This document shows positions 42,259 to 49,509 of a stretch of 49,509 nt of DNA, one piece after another. Source of the stretch: JAZNQN01 sp045590195. GTDB taxonomy: Bacteria; Bacillota; Clostridia; UMGS1883; UMGS1540. The DNA lies in the NCBI GenBank assembly GCA_045590195.1, contig JAZNQN010000047.1, positions 1-49,509 of the forward strand, written 5' to 3'. Positions within the stretch are counted from its first letter, which is position 1, and each line of letters starts with the position of its first letter. The translations under genes were made by a program, and so were the position numbers. The notes under the pieces are model-generated. The model saw only the letters and a list, made by a program, of their open reading frames with translations, had not been told where the DNA came from and made no database searches.

Positions 42259-43007
42259 TGATTTGCCTGAAAAGTAAAGCAGATATTGATGTTATGAGAG
42301 AAGCGTGCAGGATAACCGGTTTAACACTTTCTCATCTTGAGAAAATGATAAAACCGGGTATCACCACGAAGGAAATCAGCAATGCGGCTGAAGAATTTAT
42401 TTTAAGCCACGGCGGCAAACCGTCATTTAAAAATTACAGAGGGTTTCCGGCAGCAGCCTGCGTTTCTGTAAACGATGTGGTTGTACACGGTATACCAAAT
42501 AATTTAAAGCTTCGCGAAGGCGACATTGTAAGCGTTGATATTGGCGTTTTAAAAAACGGATATCACGGTGATGCTGCAAGAACCTTTGCAGTAGGAAATG
42601 TTTCAGACGAAGCAAAAAAACTCATTGAAGTAACAAGAGATTGTTTTTTCAAAGGTATTGAATACGCAAAGCCGGGTAACAGAATAGGCGATGTATCATC
42701 GGCAATTCAGCAATATGCTGAAGAGAACGGATACGGAGTTGTAAGAAGTTTGGTGGGTCACGGCATTGGCGAGAATCTTCACGAAGATCCTGATGTTCCC
42801 AATTTCGGAAATCCGGGAAAGGGTTTAAGGCTCAGAAGTGGAATGACAATCGCAGTTGAACCTATGATAAATCTTGGAACTTACAAGGTTTTTCAGGAGG
42901 GGGACGGCTGGACCATTAAAACGGCAGACGGAAAGATATCTGCTCATTATGAGAATACGATAGCAATACTTGATAGCGGCGTTGAAATTTTAACGCTTGT
43001 GGATTAA
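42258..43007 (+). CDS. map: Methionine aminopeptidase, type I
   Basis: Removes the initiator methionine from nascent chains. The 249-aa pita-bread-fold enzyme has the five metal ligands: the two aspartates in VDIGVLKNGYHGDAARTF (near 93-104), histidine in VGHGIGENLHEDP (near 168), and glutamates in AVEPMI (near 200) and HYENTIAI (near 232). Coupled to adk by overlap. Confidence 0.97.
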   Translation: MICLKSKADIDVMREACRITGLTLSHLEKMIKPGITTKEISNAAEEFILSHGGKPSFKNYRGFPAAACVSVNDVVVHGIPNNLKLREGDIVSVDIGVLKNGYHGDAARTFAVGNVSDEAKKLIEVTRDCFFKGIEYAKPGNRIGDVSSAIQQYAEENGYGVVRSLVGHGIGENLHEDPDVPNFGNPGKGLRLRSGMTIAVEPMINLGTYKVFQEGDGWTIKTADGKISAHYENTIAILDSGVEILTLVD

Positions 43008-43019
43008 GAGGTGAGTTGT

Positions 43020-43286
43020 TTGGATATTGTCGCGGGAAGTTTGGTTTACTCTGCTGCTGGCAGAGATAAAGGAAAAGAGTTTTTGGTTTTATCGGTTGAG
43101 GATAATATATGCTTTGTAGCTGACGGAAAGCTTCGAAAAGCAGAAAACCCCAAAAAGAAAAAGCTTAAACATCTTATGGGAACCAACAAAGTATCTGCAC
43201 CACTGGTAGAGAAAATCCAGAGTGGAGATGCCCCCACAAATTCGGAAATTAGAAAGTTTCTAAAACTTTTAAATGAAGAAGCGTAA
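43020..43286 (+). CDS. KOW-domain RNA-binding protein (eL14-like)
   Basis: An 88-aa protein between map and infA, as in many Clostridia and Bacilli. N-terminal KOW motif GSLVYSAAGRDKGKEFLVLS, then a basic helical tail (NPKKKKLKHLMGTNK). GTG at 43011 would overlap the ribosome site GAGGTGAG, so I prefer TTG at 43020, which also yields the usual N terminus DIVAGSLV. Thought to bind rRNA; exact role unknown. It overlaps nothing essential but runs into the infA ribosome region. Confidence 0.82.
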   Translation: MDIVAGSLVYSAAGRDKGKEFLVLSVEDNICFVADGKLRKAENPKKKKLKHLMGTNKVSAPLVEKIQSGDAPTNSEIRKFLKLLNEEA

Positions 43287-43308
43287 GTTTAAAGAGGAGG
43301 TGCTTGCC

Positions 43309-43527
43309 TTGGCAAAAGAAGACGTATTAGAACTTGAAGGTACAGTGCTTGAAGCACTGCCTAACGCAAAGTTTAAGGTAGAGCTTCCAAATGGACACGT
43401 TATCGACGGTCACATTTCAGGAAAGCTCAGAATGAATTTTATAAGAATTCTTCCCGGCGATAAAGTAACTGTAGAGCTTTCGCCCTACGATTTAACTAAA
43501 GGAAGAATCACATGGAGAGCGAAATAA
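43309..43527 (+). CDS. infA: Translation initiation factor IF-1
   Basis: OB-fold factor that occupies the A site during initiation. TTG at 43309, 8 nt behind GAGGAGG, gives exactly the usual 72 aa (AKEDVLELEGTVLEALPNAK after the initiator; IRILPGDKVTVELSPYDLTK at the end). The frame is open 12 codons upstream but that ATG lies inside the previous gene. Confidence 0.97.
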   Translation: MAKEDVLELEGTVLEALPNAKFKVELPNGHVIDGHISGKLRMNFIRILPGDKVTVELSPYDLTKGRITWRAK

Positions 43528-43561
43528 TTGCTCTTAGACTAGGAGAAAGGAATGATTTTAA

Positions 43562-43675
43562 ATGAAAGTCAGACCATCAGTTAAACCGATTTGCGAAAAA
43601 TGCAAAATTATAAAAAGAAAAGGCAGAGTAATGGTAATCTGCGAAAACCCAAAGCACAAACAGAAACAAGGTTGA
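43562..43675 (+). CDS. rpmJ: 50S ribosomal protein L36, zinc-binding form
   Basis: A 37-aa protein: KVRPSVKPICEKCKIIKRKG then RVMVICENPKHKQKQG. The C-x2-C, C and H ligands (residues 11, 14, 27, 32) form its zinc site. ATG at 43562 lies behind GAAAGGAATG. Too short for many gene finders, but the position between infA and rpsM and the sequence are unambiguous. Confidence 0.97.
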   Translation: MKVRPSVKPICEKCKIIKRKGRVMVICENPKHKQKQG

Positions 43676-43771
43676 TTTAATATATCAATTCCGCTAAGTG
43701 CGGCTGCGTGTTTTCACGGCTTAGAGGTTTAATATATTTTATTTACTGCATTTATTAGGAGGTGTAATTAT
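43676..43771 (+). promoter_or_regulatory. Structured spacer before rpsM
   Basis: CTAAG/CTTAG (43695-43724) with inner GTG-TTTT-CAC makes a hairpin, and it is flanked by the 10-bp direct repeats TTTAATATAT (43676-43685 and 43728-43737). It may separate the spc and alpha parts of the superoperon or bind a regulator such as S4; no clear promoter is seen. Confidence 0.4.
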
Positions 43772-44140
43772 ATGGCAAGAATAGCCGGTATTGATTTGCC
43801 GAGAGAAAAAAGAGTTGAAATTGGTTTAACTTATGTTTTCGGTATTGGCAGAAGTAGCGCTGCAAAAATTCTTGAAGAAACAGGTATCAATCCTGATACA
43901 AGGGTAAAAGATTTAACCGAAGAAGAGGTAAACAAGCTCAGAGAGGTTATCGATAAAGAATACACAGTTGAAGGTGACCTTCGTCGTAGAGTATCCCTTG
44001 ATATTAAACGCTTGGTTGAAATTGGTTGCTACCGTGGTGTTAGACACAGAAAAGGTCTCCCTGTAAGAGGTCAGAGAACTAAAACTAACGCACGTACACG
44101 CAAAGGTCCAAAGAGAACCATAGCAGGAAAGAAAAAATAA
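43772..44140 (+). CDS. rpsM: 30S ribosomal protein S13
   Basis: Head protein bridging to the 50S and the P-site tRNA, 122 aa; ARIAGIDLPREKRVEIGLTY and GLPVRGQRTKTNARTRKGP identify it. AGGAGG precedes ATG. Confidence 0.97.
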   Translation: MARIAGIDLPREKRVEIGLTYVFGIGRSSAAKILEETGINPDTRVKDLTEEEVNKLREVIDKEYTVEGDLRRRVSLDIKRLVEIGCYRGVRHRKGLPVRGQRTKTNARTRKGPKRTIAGKKK

Positions 44141-44156
44141 GAGGGAGGGTTAAAAA

Positions 44157-44552
44157 ATGGCTAAAGCTGTTAAAAAGGCGACAAGAAAAAGACGCGAACG
44201 TAAAAATATTGAACGCGGCGCAGCTCATATCAGTTCGTCTTTCAACAATACTATTGTTACAATCACAGACACTGCCGGTAACGCGCTTTCATGGGCAAGT
44301 GCAGGCGGTCTTGGTTTCAGAGGTTCAAAAAAGAGCACTCCTTTCGCAGCGCAGACTGCAGCAGAAACTGCTGCTAAAGCCGCTATGGAGCACGGACTTA
44401 AAACCGTTGAGGTTTATGTAAAAGGACCTGGTGCAGGTAGAGAAGCTGCTATCAGAGCGCTTCAGGCTGCTGGTCTTGAGGTTAGCATGATTAAAGATGT
44501 TACACCTATTCCTCATAACGGATGTCGTCCACCAAAACGCAGAAGAGTGTGA
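44157..44552 (+). CDS. rpsK: 30S ribosomal protein S11
   Basis: Platform protein near the E site, 131 aa, with AHISSSFNNTIVTITDTAG and the C-terminal DVTPIPHNGCRPPKRRRV. AGGGAGGG precedes ATG. Confidence 0.97.
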   Translation: MAKAVKKATRKRRERKNIERGAAHISSSFNNTIVTITDTAGNALSWASAGGLGFRGSKKSTPFAAQTAAETAAKAAMEHGLKTVEVYVKGPGAGREAAIRALQAAGLEVSMIKDVTPIPHNGCRPPKRRRV

Positions 44553-44569
44553 TATGGAGGTGAAAGAAA

Positions 44570-45196
44570 ATGGCTAGATATAAAGACAGCGTATGCAGAC
44601 TTTGTAGAAGAGAAGGTGCTAAACTTTTCCTTAAAGGTACAAAGTGCTATACAGATAAATGTTGTTTCTCAAAAAGAAGCTATGCTCCTGGTCAGCACGG
44701 TCAGGGACGTAAAAAGCTTTCTGAATACGGTTTGCAGCTCAGAGAAAAACAGAAAGCAAAAAGATACTACGGCGTACTTGAAAGCCAGTTCGAAAAATAC
44801 TTTGATATGGCTAACAAAAAAGCCGGCGTAACAGGTGAAAACCTTTTGCAGATTCTCGAAAGCAGACTTGATAACGTGGCTTATCGCCTTGGATTTGCTC
44901 TTTCAAGAGCAGAGGCTCGTCAGCTTGTATCTCACGGACATTTCCAGGTAAACGGAAAAAGAGTTAACATTCCGTCATACCTCATTAAAGAAGGTGACGT
45001 TATTTCTGTCGCAGAAAAAAGCAAAAGCCTTCCAAAAATTAAAGCAGTTTTGGAAAACACAGATGGTAAAGTAATACCAAAATGGTTAGAGCTTGACAGG
45101 GAAAACGCCAGCGGCAAAGTTGTAACTTTGGCACAACGTGATGATATTGATTTGGATATTCAGGAAACACTCATCGTCGAGTTGTACTCCAAGTAA
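44570..45196 (+). CDS. rpsD: 30S ribosomal protein S4, cysteine-rich form
   Basis: Primary 16S binder, 208 aa, with an S4 RNA-binding domain (RLDNVAYRLGFALSRAEARQ near 96). The N terminus has CRLCRREG and CYTDKCC, the zinc-type form of S4. In other bacteria S4 represses alpha-type operons. GGAGGTG precedes ATG. Confidence 0.97.
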   Translation: MARYKDSVCRLCRREGAKLFLKGTKCYTDKCCFSKRSYAPGQHGQGRKKLSEYGLQLREKQKAKRYYGVLESQFEKYFDMANKKAGVTGENLLQILESRLDNVAYRLGFALSRAEARQLVSHGHFQVNGKRVNIPSYLIKEGDVISVAEKSKSLPKIKAVLENTDGKVIPKWLELDRENASGKVVTLAQRDDIDLDIQETLIVELYSK

Positions 45197-45242
45197 GCGT
45201 TAACCCTCAAACCTGAAATTTTTATAAAAGGAGGGTATCAGT

Positions 45243-46196
45243 ATGATAGAAATAGAAAAGCCAAAAATAGAATGTACAGAATTAAAAGACGAGTTGCATT
45301 ACGGAAGTTTTACCGTAGAACCCTTGGAAAGAGGCTATGGTACAACACTGGGAAACTCTCTCAGAAGAATTATGCTTTCATCTTTGCCGGGTGCGGCAGT
45401 TACCTCAATTAAAATTGATGGTATACTCCACGAGTTTTCAAACATCCCCGGTGTTAAAGAAGATGTTTCTGAAATAATTCTCAACATCAAACAGCTTGTT
45501 GTAAAACTTCACTGTGACGGACCTAAAACGGTTTATATCGATGCTTCCGGCGCAGGCGAAATTACTGCAGCTGACATTAAGGTTGATGCAGATGTTGAAA
45601 TTTTCAACCCCGATTTGCACATTGCAACCTTAAACGAAGATGCAAAACTTTATATGGAAATTACTATAAATCGCGGCAGAGGCTATGTTTCTGCTGAAAG
45701 AAATAAACAGATAAGCCAGTCGGTTATTGGTCTTATCCCTGTTGACTCGATTTATACACCTGTTCCAAAGGTAAACTTTACAGTACAGGATACTCGTGTT
45801 GGTCAGGTTACTGATTTCGACAAACTTACACTTGAAGTTTGGACAAACGGAACTATGACTCCAAACGAAGCTATCTCTCTTGCTGCAAAGATTTTAAACG
45901 AGCATCTTAATCTCTTTATAGAGCTTTCCGTAAATGCTATGAATGCTGAAATCATGGTTGAAAAAGAGGAAACCAAGAAAGAAAAAGTTCTTGAAATGAC
46001 TATTGAAGACCTTGATTTGTCAGTTCGTTCGTACAACTGCTTAAAACGCGCTTCAATTAATACTGTTGAAGAGCTTACTAAGAAAACCGAGGATGATATG
46101 ATGAAAGTTCGTAACCTCGGCAGAAAATCTCTTGAAGAGGTAATTAACAAGTTACACGGACTGGGACTTTCACTTCTTTCAGAAGATGATATATAA
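45243..46196 (+). CDS. rpoA: RNA polymerase alpha subunit
   Basis: Assembly platform of RNA polymerase, 317 aa: N-terminal domain (VEPLERGYGTTLGNSLRRIM near 24) and, after an acidic linker, the C-terminal DNA/UP-element-binding domain (LDLSVRSYNCLKRASINTVE near 260). AGGAGGG precedes ATG. Confidence 0.98.
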   Translation: MIEIEKPKIECTELKDELHYGSFTVEPLERGYGTTLGNSLRRIMLSSLPGAAVTSIKIDGILHEFSNIPGVKEDVSEIILNIKQLVVKLHCDGPKTVYIDASGAGEITAADIKVDADVEIFNPDLHIATLNEDAKLYMEITINRGRGYVSAERNKQISQSVIGLIPVDSIYTPVPKVNFTVQDTRVGQVTDFDKLTLEVWTNGTMTPNEAISLAAKILNEHLNLFIELSVNAMNAEIMVEKEETKKEKVLEMTIEDLDLSVRSYNCLKRASINTVEELTKKTEDDMMKVRNLGRKSLEEVINKLHGLGLSLLSEDDI

Positions 46197-46240
46197 ATCC
46201 CGGCGAAACATTAAAGGTAGAAATTTGGAGGTGAGTGTAA

Positions 46241-46579
46241 ATGCCAAGAAAGTTAGGTAGACCCACAGATCATCGTAACCATATGCTCAGAGGTATGGTT
46301 ACAGCATTGCTTGAAAATGGCAAGTTAATAACTACTGAAACTCGTGCAAAGGAAATTCGTCCTATTGCAGAAAAACTTATAACATTAGGCAAAAAGAACA
46401 CTCTGCACACAAGAAGACAGGCACTTGGTTATATTACAAAACCTGAAGTTGCTCACAAATTGTTTGCTGAAGTGGCTCCTAAATTCGCTGAAAGAAACGG
46501 CGGATACACCAGAATTATTAAAGCAGGAGTAAGACGCGGTGACGCAGCTCCTATGGCTGTAATTTCTTTGGTGGACTAA
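46241..46579 (+). CDS. rplQ: 50S ribosomal protein L17
   Basis: Last gene of the superoperon, 112 aa, with RKLGRPTDHRNHMLRGMVTA and the C-terminal NGGYTRIIKAGVRRGDAAPM. GGAGGTG precedes ATG. Followed by a structured 3' region and a strong terminator. Confidence 0.97.
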   Translation: MPRKLGRPTDHRNHMLRGMVTALLENGKLITTETRAKEIRPIAEKLITLGKKNTLHTRRQALGYITKPEVAHKLFAEVAPKFAERNGGYTRIIKAGVRRGDAAPMAVISLVD

Positions 46580-46601
46580 GAAAAATAAAGCGTAAAGCTT
46601 A

Positions 46602-46659
46602 ACCGAATGCGCGGCAGTGCCGCCAGAATCTTTCAAATAAGAAAGAGTCTTCTTTCGGT
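46602..46659 (+). other. Three-way-junction RNA element in the rplQ 3' region
   Basis: ACCGAA (46602-46607) pairs with TTCGGT (46654-46659) and encloses GCGGC-AGT-GCCGC (46611-46623) and TCTTTC-AAATAA-GAAAGA (46629-46646). It is separate from the terminator that follows. Confidence 0.5.
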
Positions 46660-46667
46660 AAAAATTA

Positions 46668-46721
46668 AACGCATAGTATTTTGAAGTGATATTTTCACTC
46701 CAAAATACTGTGCGTTTTTTT
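46668..46721 (+). terminator. Terminator of the ribosomal superoperon
   Basis: Stem of more than 20 bp: AACGCATAGTATTTTG-AGTGA pairs with TCACT-CAAAATACTGTGCGTT around TATT, with two small mismatches, followed by TTTTTTTG. Confidence 0.95.
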
Positions 46722-46762
46722 GTTTAAAAATCTTAAATAAAGTTTCAAAAAGTTGAAATAAG

Positions 46763-47044
46763 TTATAAATTGTTAATGGTTCTTTTAATTTCATTTAGCT
46801 CATTTTCTATTCTGATAAGCTGATTTAAAATATCTGATTTATCGCTTAAATTGATTTTAGAATATCCGAGAAGATAATCTGTACTAACGCCAAAATATTC
46901 TGCAAGTTTAATTATTGAATAGCTGTCGGGATTTGTTTTACCGGTTTCATAATTTGAAAGAGTTTTCTGGTCTATACCGGTGGCATTTGATACATCTATT
47001 TGGCGCAAATCGCGGTCTTCGCGTAAACTTCTAATTCTATTCAT
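46763..47044 (-). CDS. XRE-family helix-turn-helix transcriptional regulator
   Basis: A 93-aa Cro/CI-type regulator: HTH_3 domain RIRSLREDRDLRQIDVSNAT and LSNYETGKTNPDSYSIIKLA (residues 3-55), the typical AEYFGVSTDYLLGY, then a short C-terminal coiled coil ILNQLIRIENELNEIKRTI for dimerisation. ATG at 47044 follows GGGGTGA; a GTG 4 codons earlier overlaps that site. It is divergent from the SLH gene and shares a control region with four TACTAA motifs, so it probably regulates both. Confidence 0.88.
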   Translation of the reverse strand: MNRIRSLREDRDLRQIDVSNATGIDQKTLSNYETGKTNPDSYSIIKLAEYFGVSTDYLLGYSKINLSDKSDILNQLIRIENELNEIKRTINNL

Positions 47045-47152
47045 ACTAAAATTCACCCCTTTAAAAGAAATTATACTAAAAAATTAGAATAAATTATTGA
47101 CATACTAATAATATACTGCTATAATGTGTTTATACTAATATTATGGTATAAT
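47043..47152. promoter_or_regulatory. Divergent control region with four phased ATACTAA motifs
   Basis: ATACTAA occurs at 47043, 47073, 47102 and 47132, spaced 29-30 bp, about three helical turns. The plus promoter for the SLH gene is TTGACA (47097-47102), 17 nt, TATAAT (47120-47125); the third motif touches its -35 box. Minus-strand TATAAT (47075-47070), the likely -10 of the XRE gene, overlaps the second motif. A second TATAAT on the plus strand is at 47147-47152. Confidence 0.75.
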
Positions 47153-47185
47153 GTTTTAGAGTTATGACATCAAAGGAGGATTTTT

Positions 47186-49402
47186 ATGAAAAAAATTATA
47201 GCTTTATTATTGTGTTTTGTTATTTGTTTAGCTCAAATTTCTGCTTTTGCTTTGCACAGCACAACGGCAATGGTTAATGAAAAATATGCATATGCTATTG
47301 AAATTGCGCTAAAAAATACAAAGTATTACGATGAGCAGATTGACAAAGAAAATATTTATATTATTGAAAAAACCAATACAACAAAGTTTAAAGCTGGTGA
47401 AAAGGTAAGCGAATTTTATGTTGCAATTCCACTTGCCGGAACCGATGATATTGCTTACAGTATATTCAGGGACGGAGAATACTATAAAGAAGTTATGAAT
47501 TCGGCATCGTTATACTTTATGGAAAATTATATGAATACGAAAATTGATGAATATATTAGGGCAAATAGCCTTAAAAATATTACAGAGGTTGTTAGCACTA
47601 TTATTTACGGCCGTACAGCGGTATATTCGTATCGTGTAGAAACAGAAAACGGAACATATTTTATTCCATACCTTCCTAATTATATCAAGTTTGAATATAA
47701 CGTGGCAAATGATGAAGAATGTGCACTGGAATTTGGAAAAGCTTATAAGGCCTACGATTTCGTAGAAAGACTTGAAAAGGAAGAAATATCTTATAAGGCA
47801 TACAGAGAGCAGCAGAAAAAGGAAGAGGAAGAGAGAAAAGCTGCCGAGGCAGAAAAAGAGGCGGCAAAATATCGCCCAACGATTTCTCTTGATGAAAACG
47901 GCGATGAAGTAATAAACGTTAACGGGATAAATCTTGATGAAATTTTGGTAGAACTTAAAAATAGTATAGAGCTGATGGGTTTTGCATCGAATATTAAGGT
48001 TGGAATAAATACTAATGATGAAAACTATATAACAACTTACACATGGGAAGAAGGTTGTTCGGTTACGCAGGTAAAAAAATTTGCAGAAGGCCTGTTTGAT
48101 GAACTGAAAGCAGGGGTTGTTTCGGGAAAACCAAATGCTGCTGAAAATAAATCGTATTGTAATTTCAGTTTAAAGCACGATGAAGGTTTTAAAAGTATTA
48201 AACACAAAGTTGAGATAAGCATTTGGGAAGACGGAGTTAAAATAACAATAAACAAGGAAAATGAAATAGAGTTCAAAATAAAAAATTATAATGCAATTAT
48301 TGATTATATAAATGCTTATGGCGACAACAGTTTTAAAGGTTTTAACTACGAAAGACTTGATGAGAATACTCCTGATATAAGAGGGAATATTGAAGGCCTT
48401 ACAAAAACCGATGTTATAGAATTTGAATTAACTGCTACGGATAATGGCTTTTTTGAAGAAATTGCAATGCCTGAAAGCAAAATAAAAGGAAAATTTGAAA
48501 AGTATAAAGAAAATAAGTATAAATCCACTTATATATTAACGCTTTCGGGCGATTTGGGAGAGGTAGCTTTTTATACGGAAAGTCAGTCGTCATTAAGCGG
48601 TGAACAAGAATATTTTTCAAATAATATACCTGTTTCTTTTTCAAATCAGTTCAGGTTTGAAAATGGCAATTTGGTTGAATACAAAATCGGCAAAGAAAGC
48701 CATGGGTACAAATTTAAAATGGTTTTTTCAGACGGAGATATTTCTGCTGTATCACTTGATGATATAAAGTGCGAAAATCTTAAGTACACAAAATTGTCAG
48801 GCGACAAAACCCTTTCAGAGCAATATAGCGATAAGGATAAAGAAACTAAACTAAGAGAAGCCGGGGAATGTGCAGACATACTTTATGATGTAGGGTTATT
48901 TAAGGGAACTGACAAAGGTTATGAGCTTGAAAAAGGGCTGACGAGAGAAGAGGGTGCAACAGTACTTGTAAGGCTTTTGGGAAAAGAGAATAAAATAAAG
49001 GCTGATAATTTTGAAAAAGTATTTGATGATGTAGATAAAAACAGGTGGTCTTATTCTTCGATAATGTATTGTTATGAAAACAATATCACAAAAGGAACGA
49101 GCATAAATAGCTTTTCGCCTTCTGCTCAAATAGATGCGCCGCAATTCCTTGCACTTTTAATGCGCCTTATGGGGTTTAAAGAGGTAGAGCCGGATACAGC
49201 TTTTGTAAAAAGCGTAGAATATGGACTTCTTTCTTCAAAAGAGGCTGAAATGTTTAGTAAATCAAATGTATTTACAAGGGGCGAGATGGTTCAGATTATA
49301 TATGCCAGTTTAAAAATTCCTATGGAGGATGATACTGTATTTGCCGATTATCTGCAGGAAATCGGAGTACTTACAGAAAAAGATATTTCTAAAATTGAGT
49401 AA
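47186..49402 (+). CDS. Exported SLH-domain protein, function unknown
   Basis: A 738-aa surface protein. Signal peptide 1-22 (KKIIALLLCFVICLAQISAFA region), a large unrecognised alpha/beta region with a charged coiled stretch (EEERKAAEAEKEAAK near 215) and, from about 560, S-layer homology repeats: ADILYDVGLFKGTDKGYELEKG, the LTREEGATVLVRLLG motif, FDDVDKNRWSYSSIMYCYE and ITKGTSINSFSPSAQIDAPQ, then a degenerate third repeat. SLH domains bind pyruvylated wall polymer, so it is probably wall-anchored by its C terminus. AAAGGAGG precedes ATG. Codon use is like its neighbours. Probably under control of the adjacent XRE protein. Confidence 0.85.
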   Translation: MKKIIALLLCFVICLAQISAFALHSTTAMVNEKYAYAIEIALKNTKYYDEQIDKENIYIIEKTNTTKFKAGEKVSEFYVAIPLAGTDDIAYSIFRDGEYYKEVMNSASLYFMENYMNTKIDEYIRANSLKNITEVVSTIIYGRTAVYSYRVETENGTYFIPYLPNYIKFEYNVANDEECALEFGKAYKAYDFVERLEKEEISYKAYREQQKKEEEERKAAEAEKEAAKYRPTISLDENGDEVINVNGINLDEILVELKNSIELMGFASNIKVGINTNDENYITTYTWEEGCSVTQVKKFAEGLFDELKAGVVSGKPNAAENKSYCNFSLKHDEGFKSIKHKVEISIWEDGVKITINKENEIEFKIKNYNAIIDYINAYGDNSFKGFNYERLDENTPDIRGNIEGLTKTDVIEFELTATDNGFFEEIAMPESKIKGKFEKYKENKYKSTYILTLSGDLGEVAFYTESQSSLSGEQEYFSNNIPVSFSNQFRFENGNLVEYKIGKESHGYKFKMVFSDGDISAVSLDDIKCENLKYTKLSGDKTLSEQYSDKDKETKLREAGECADILYDVGLFKGTDKGYELEKGLTREEGATVLVRLLGKENKIKADNFEKVFDDVDKNRWSYSSIMYCYENNITKGTSINSFSPSAQIDAPQFLALLMRLMGFKEVEPDTAFVKSVEYGLLSSKEAEMFSKSNVFTRGEMVQIIYASLKIPMEDDTVFADYLQEIGVLTEKDISKIE

Positions 49403-49421
49403 ATTTAAAACGCACAGTAAT

Positions 49422-49440
49422 GGCGGTGCTTCTTAGGGAT
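49422..49440 (+). repeat. 19-bp repeat, right copy
   Basis: GGCGGTGCTTCTTAGGGAT starts 20 nt past the SLH gene stop and is identical, inverted, to 158-176. Here it lies within an imperfect hairpin whose arms are CGCACAGTAATGG (49411-49423) and CCACTTATAGTGCG (near 49467-49480). Nothing else is recognised in 49403-49509. Confidence 0.7.
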
Positions 49441-49509
49441 AAATCGGTTTTGGCTTGATATTTTCCACTTATAGTGCGCAAAAAAATGCAGACATACGAC
49501 AGTATGGCT

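Noticed and set aside
43273..43308. Longer IF-1 starting at ATG 43273
   Set aside because: That ATG lies inside the upstream gene; TTG 43309 has the ribosome site and gives the standard 72 aa.

Overview
The window is a stretch of low-GC chromosome from an anaerobic Gram-positive bacterium, most likely a Clostridia-class Bacillota. The reasons are a single-chain pyruvate:ferredoxin oxidoreductase, a 2-hydroxyacyl-CoA dehydratase-type activator, a class A RNase P RNA, a YtvI-type sporulation membrane protein, strong AGGAGG ribosome binding sites, consensus SigA-like promoters (TTGACA-17-TATAAT), an SLH-domain protein, and an intact S10-spc-alpha ribosomal superoperon in Firmicutes order. I cannot name a genus. 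No tRNA, rRNA, CRISPR array, transposase or phage gene was seen.

Layout. (1) 201-6645, minus strand: the potassium system trkH-trkA and the PFOR gene. (2) 6886-11044, plus: a two-gene locus for a 2-hydroxyacyl-CoA dehydratase activator and its HgdB-like partner. (3) 11071-18681, plus: RNase P RNA (rnpB), a SAM-I-type riboswitch with its terminator, then an ACT-domain regulator, homoserine dehydrogenase, aspartokinase and rlmB, followed by apgM, a YtvI-like permease and a frameshifted Cof-type HAD hydrolase. (4) 18906-21045: acyl-CoA synthetase and gamma carbonic anhydrase behind a heavily palindromic promoter. (5) 21325-27779: a VOC protein (minus), then a zinc regulon (zur-znuA-znuC-znuB) behind a 29-bp palindrome, a polysaccharide deacetylase, galE and a frame-broken GH28-like glycosidase. 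(6) 27919-30669: a small membrane zinc-ribbon protein and a large exported protein with a duplicated module and a copper amine oxidase N-terminal-type domain. (7) 30773-46720: the ribosomal superoperon from rpsJ to rplQ with secY, adk, map, infA, rpmJ and rpoA, preceded by a roughly 320-nt structured leader. (8) 46763-49402: a divergent XRE regulator and an SLH-domain exported protein sharing a regulatory region with four phased repeats.

The genes are mostly housekeeping: central anaerobic carbon metabolism, aspartate-family amino acids, zinc supply, cell surface and translation. Most of what is unusual is in RNA and regulatory DNA. The RNase P RNA carries a roughly 207-nt insertion at the P19 position and runs, with no visible terminator, into a SAM riboswitch. 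The aspartokinase leader folds as a textbook H-type pseudoknot. The rpsJ-rplC gap holds a tandem hairpin duplication with a compensatory base-pair change. The acyl-CoA synthetase promoter is covered by two copies of one dyad. A 19-bp sequence recurs in inverted orientation near both ends of the window, each time just downstream of a stop codon. All of these are sequence readings by eye; no alignments or folding programs were run.
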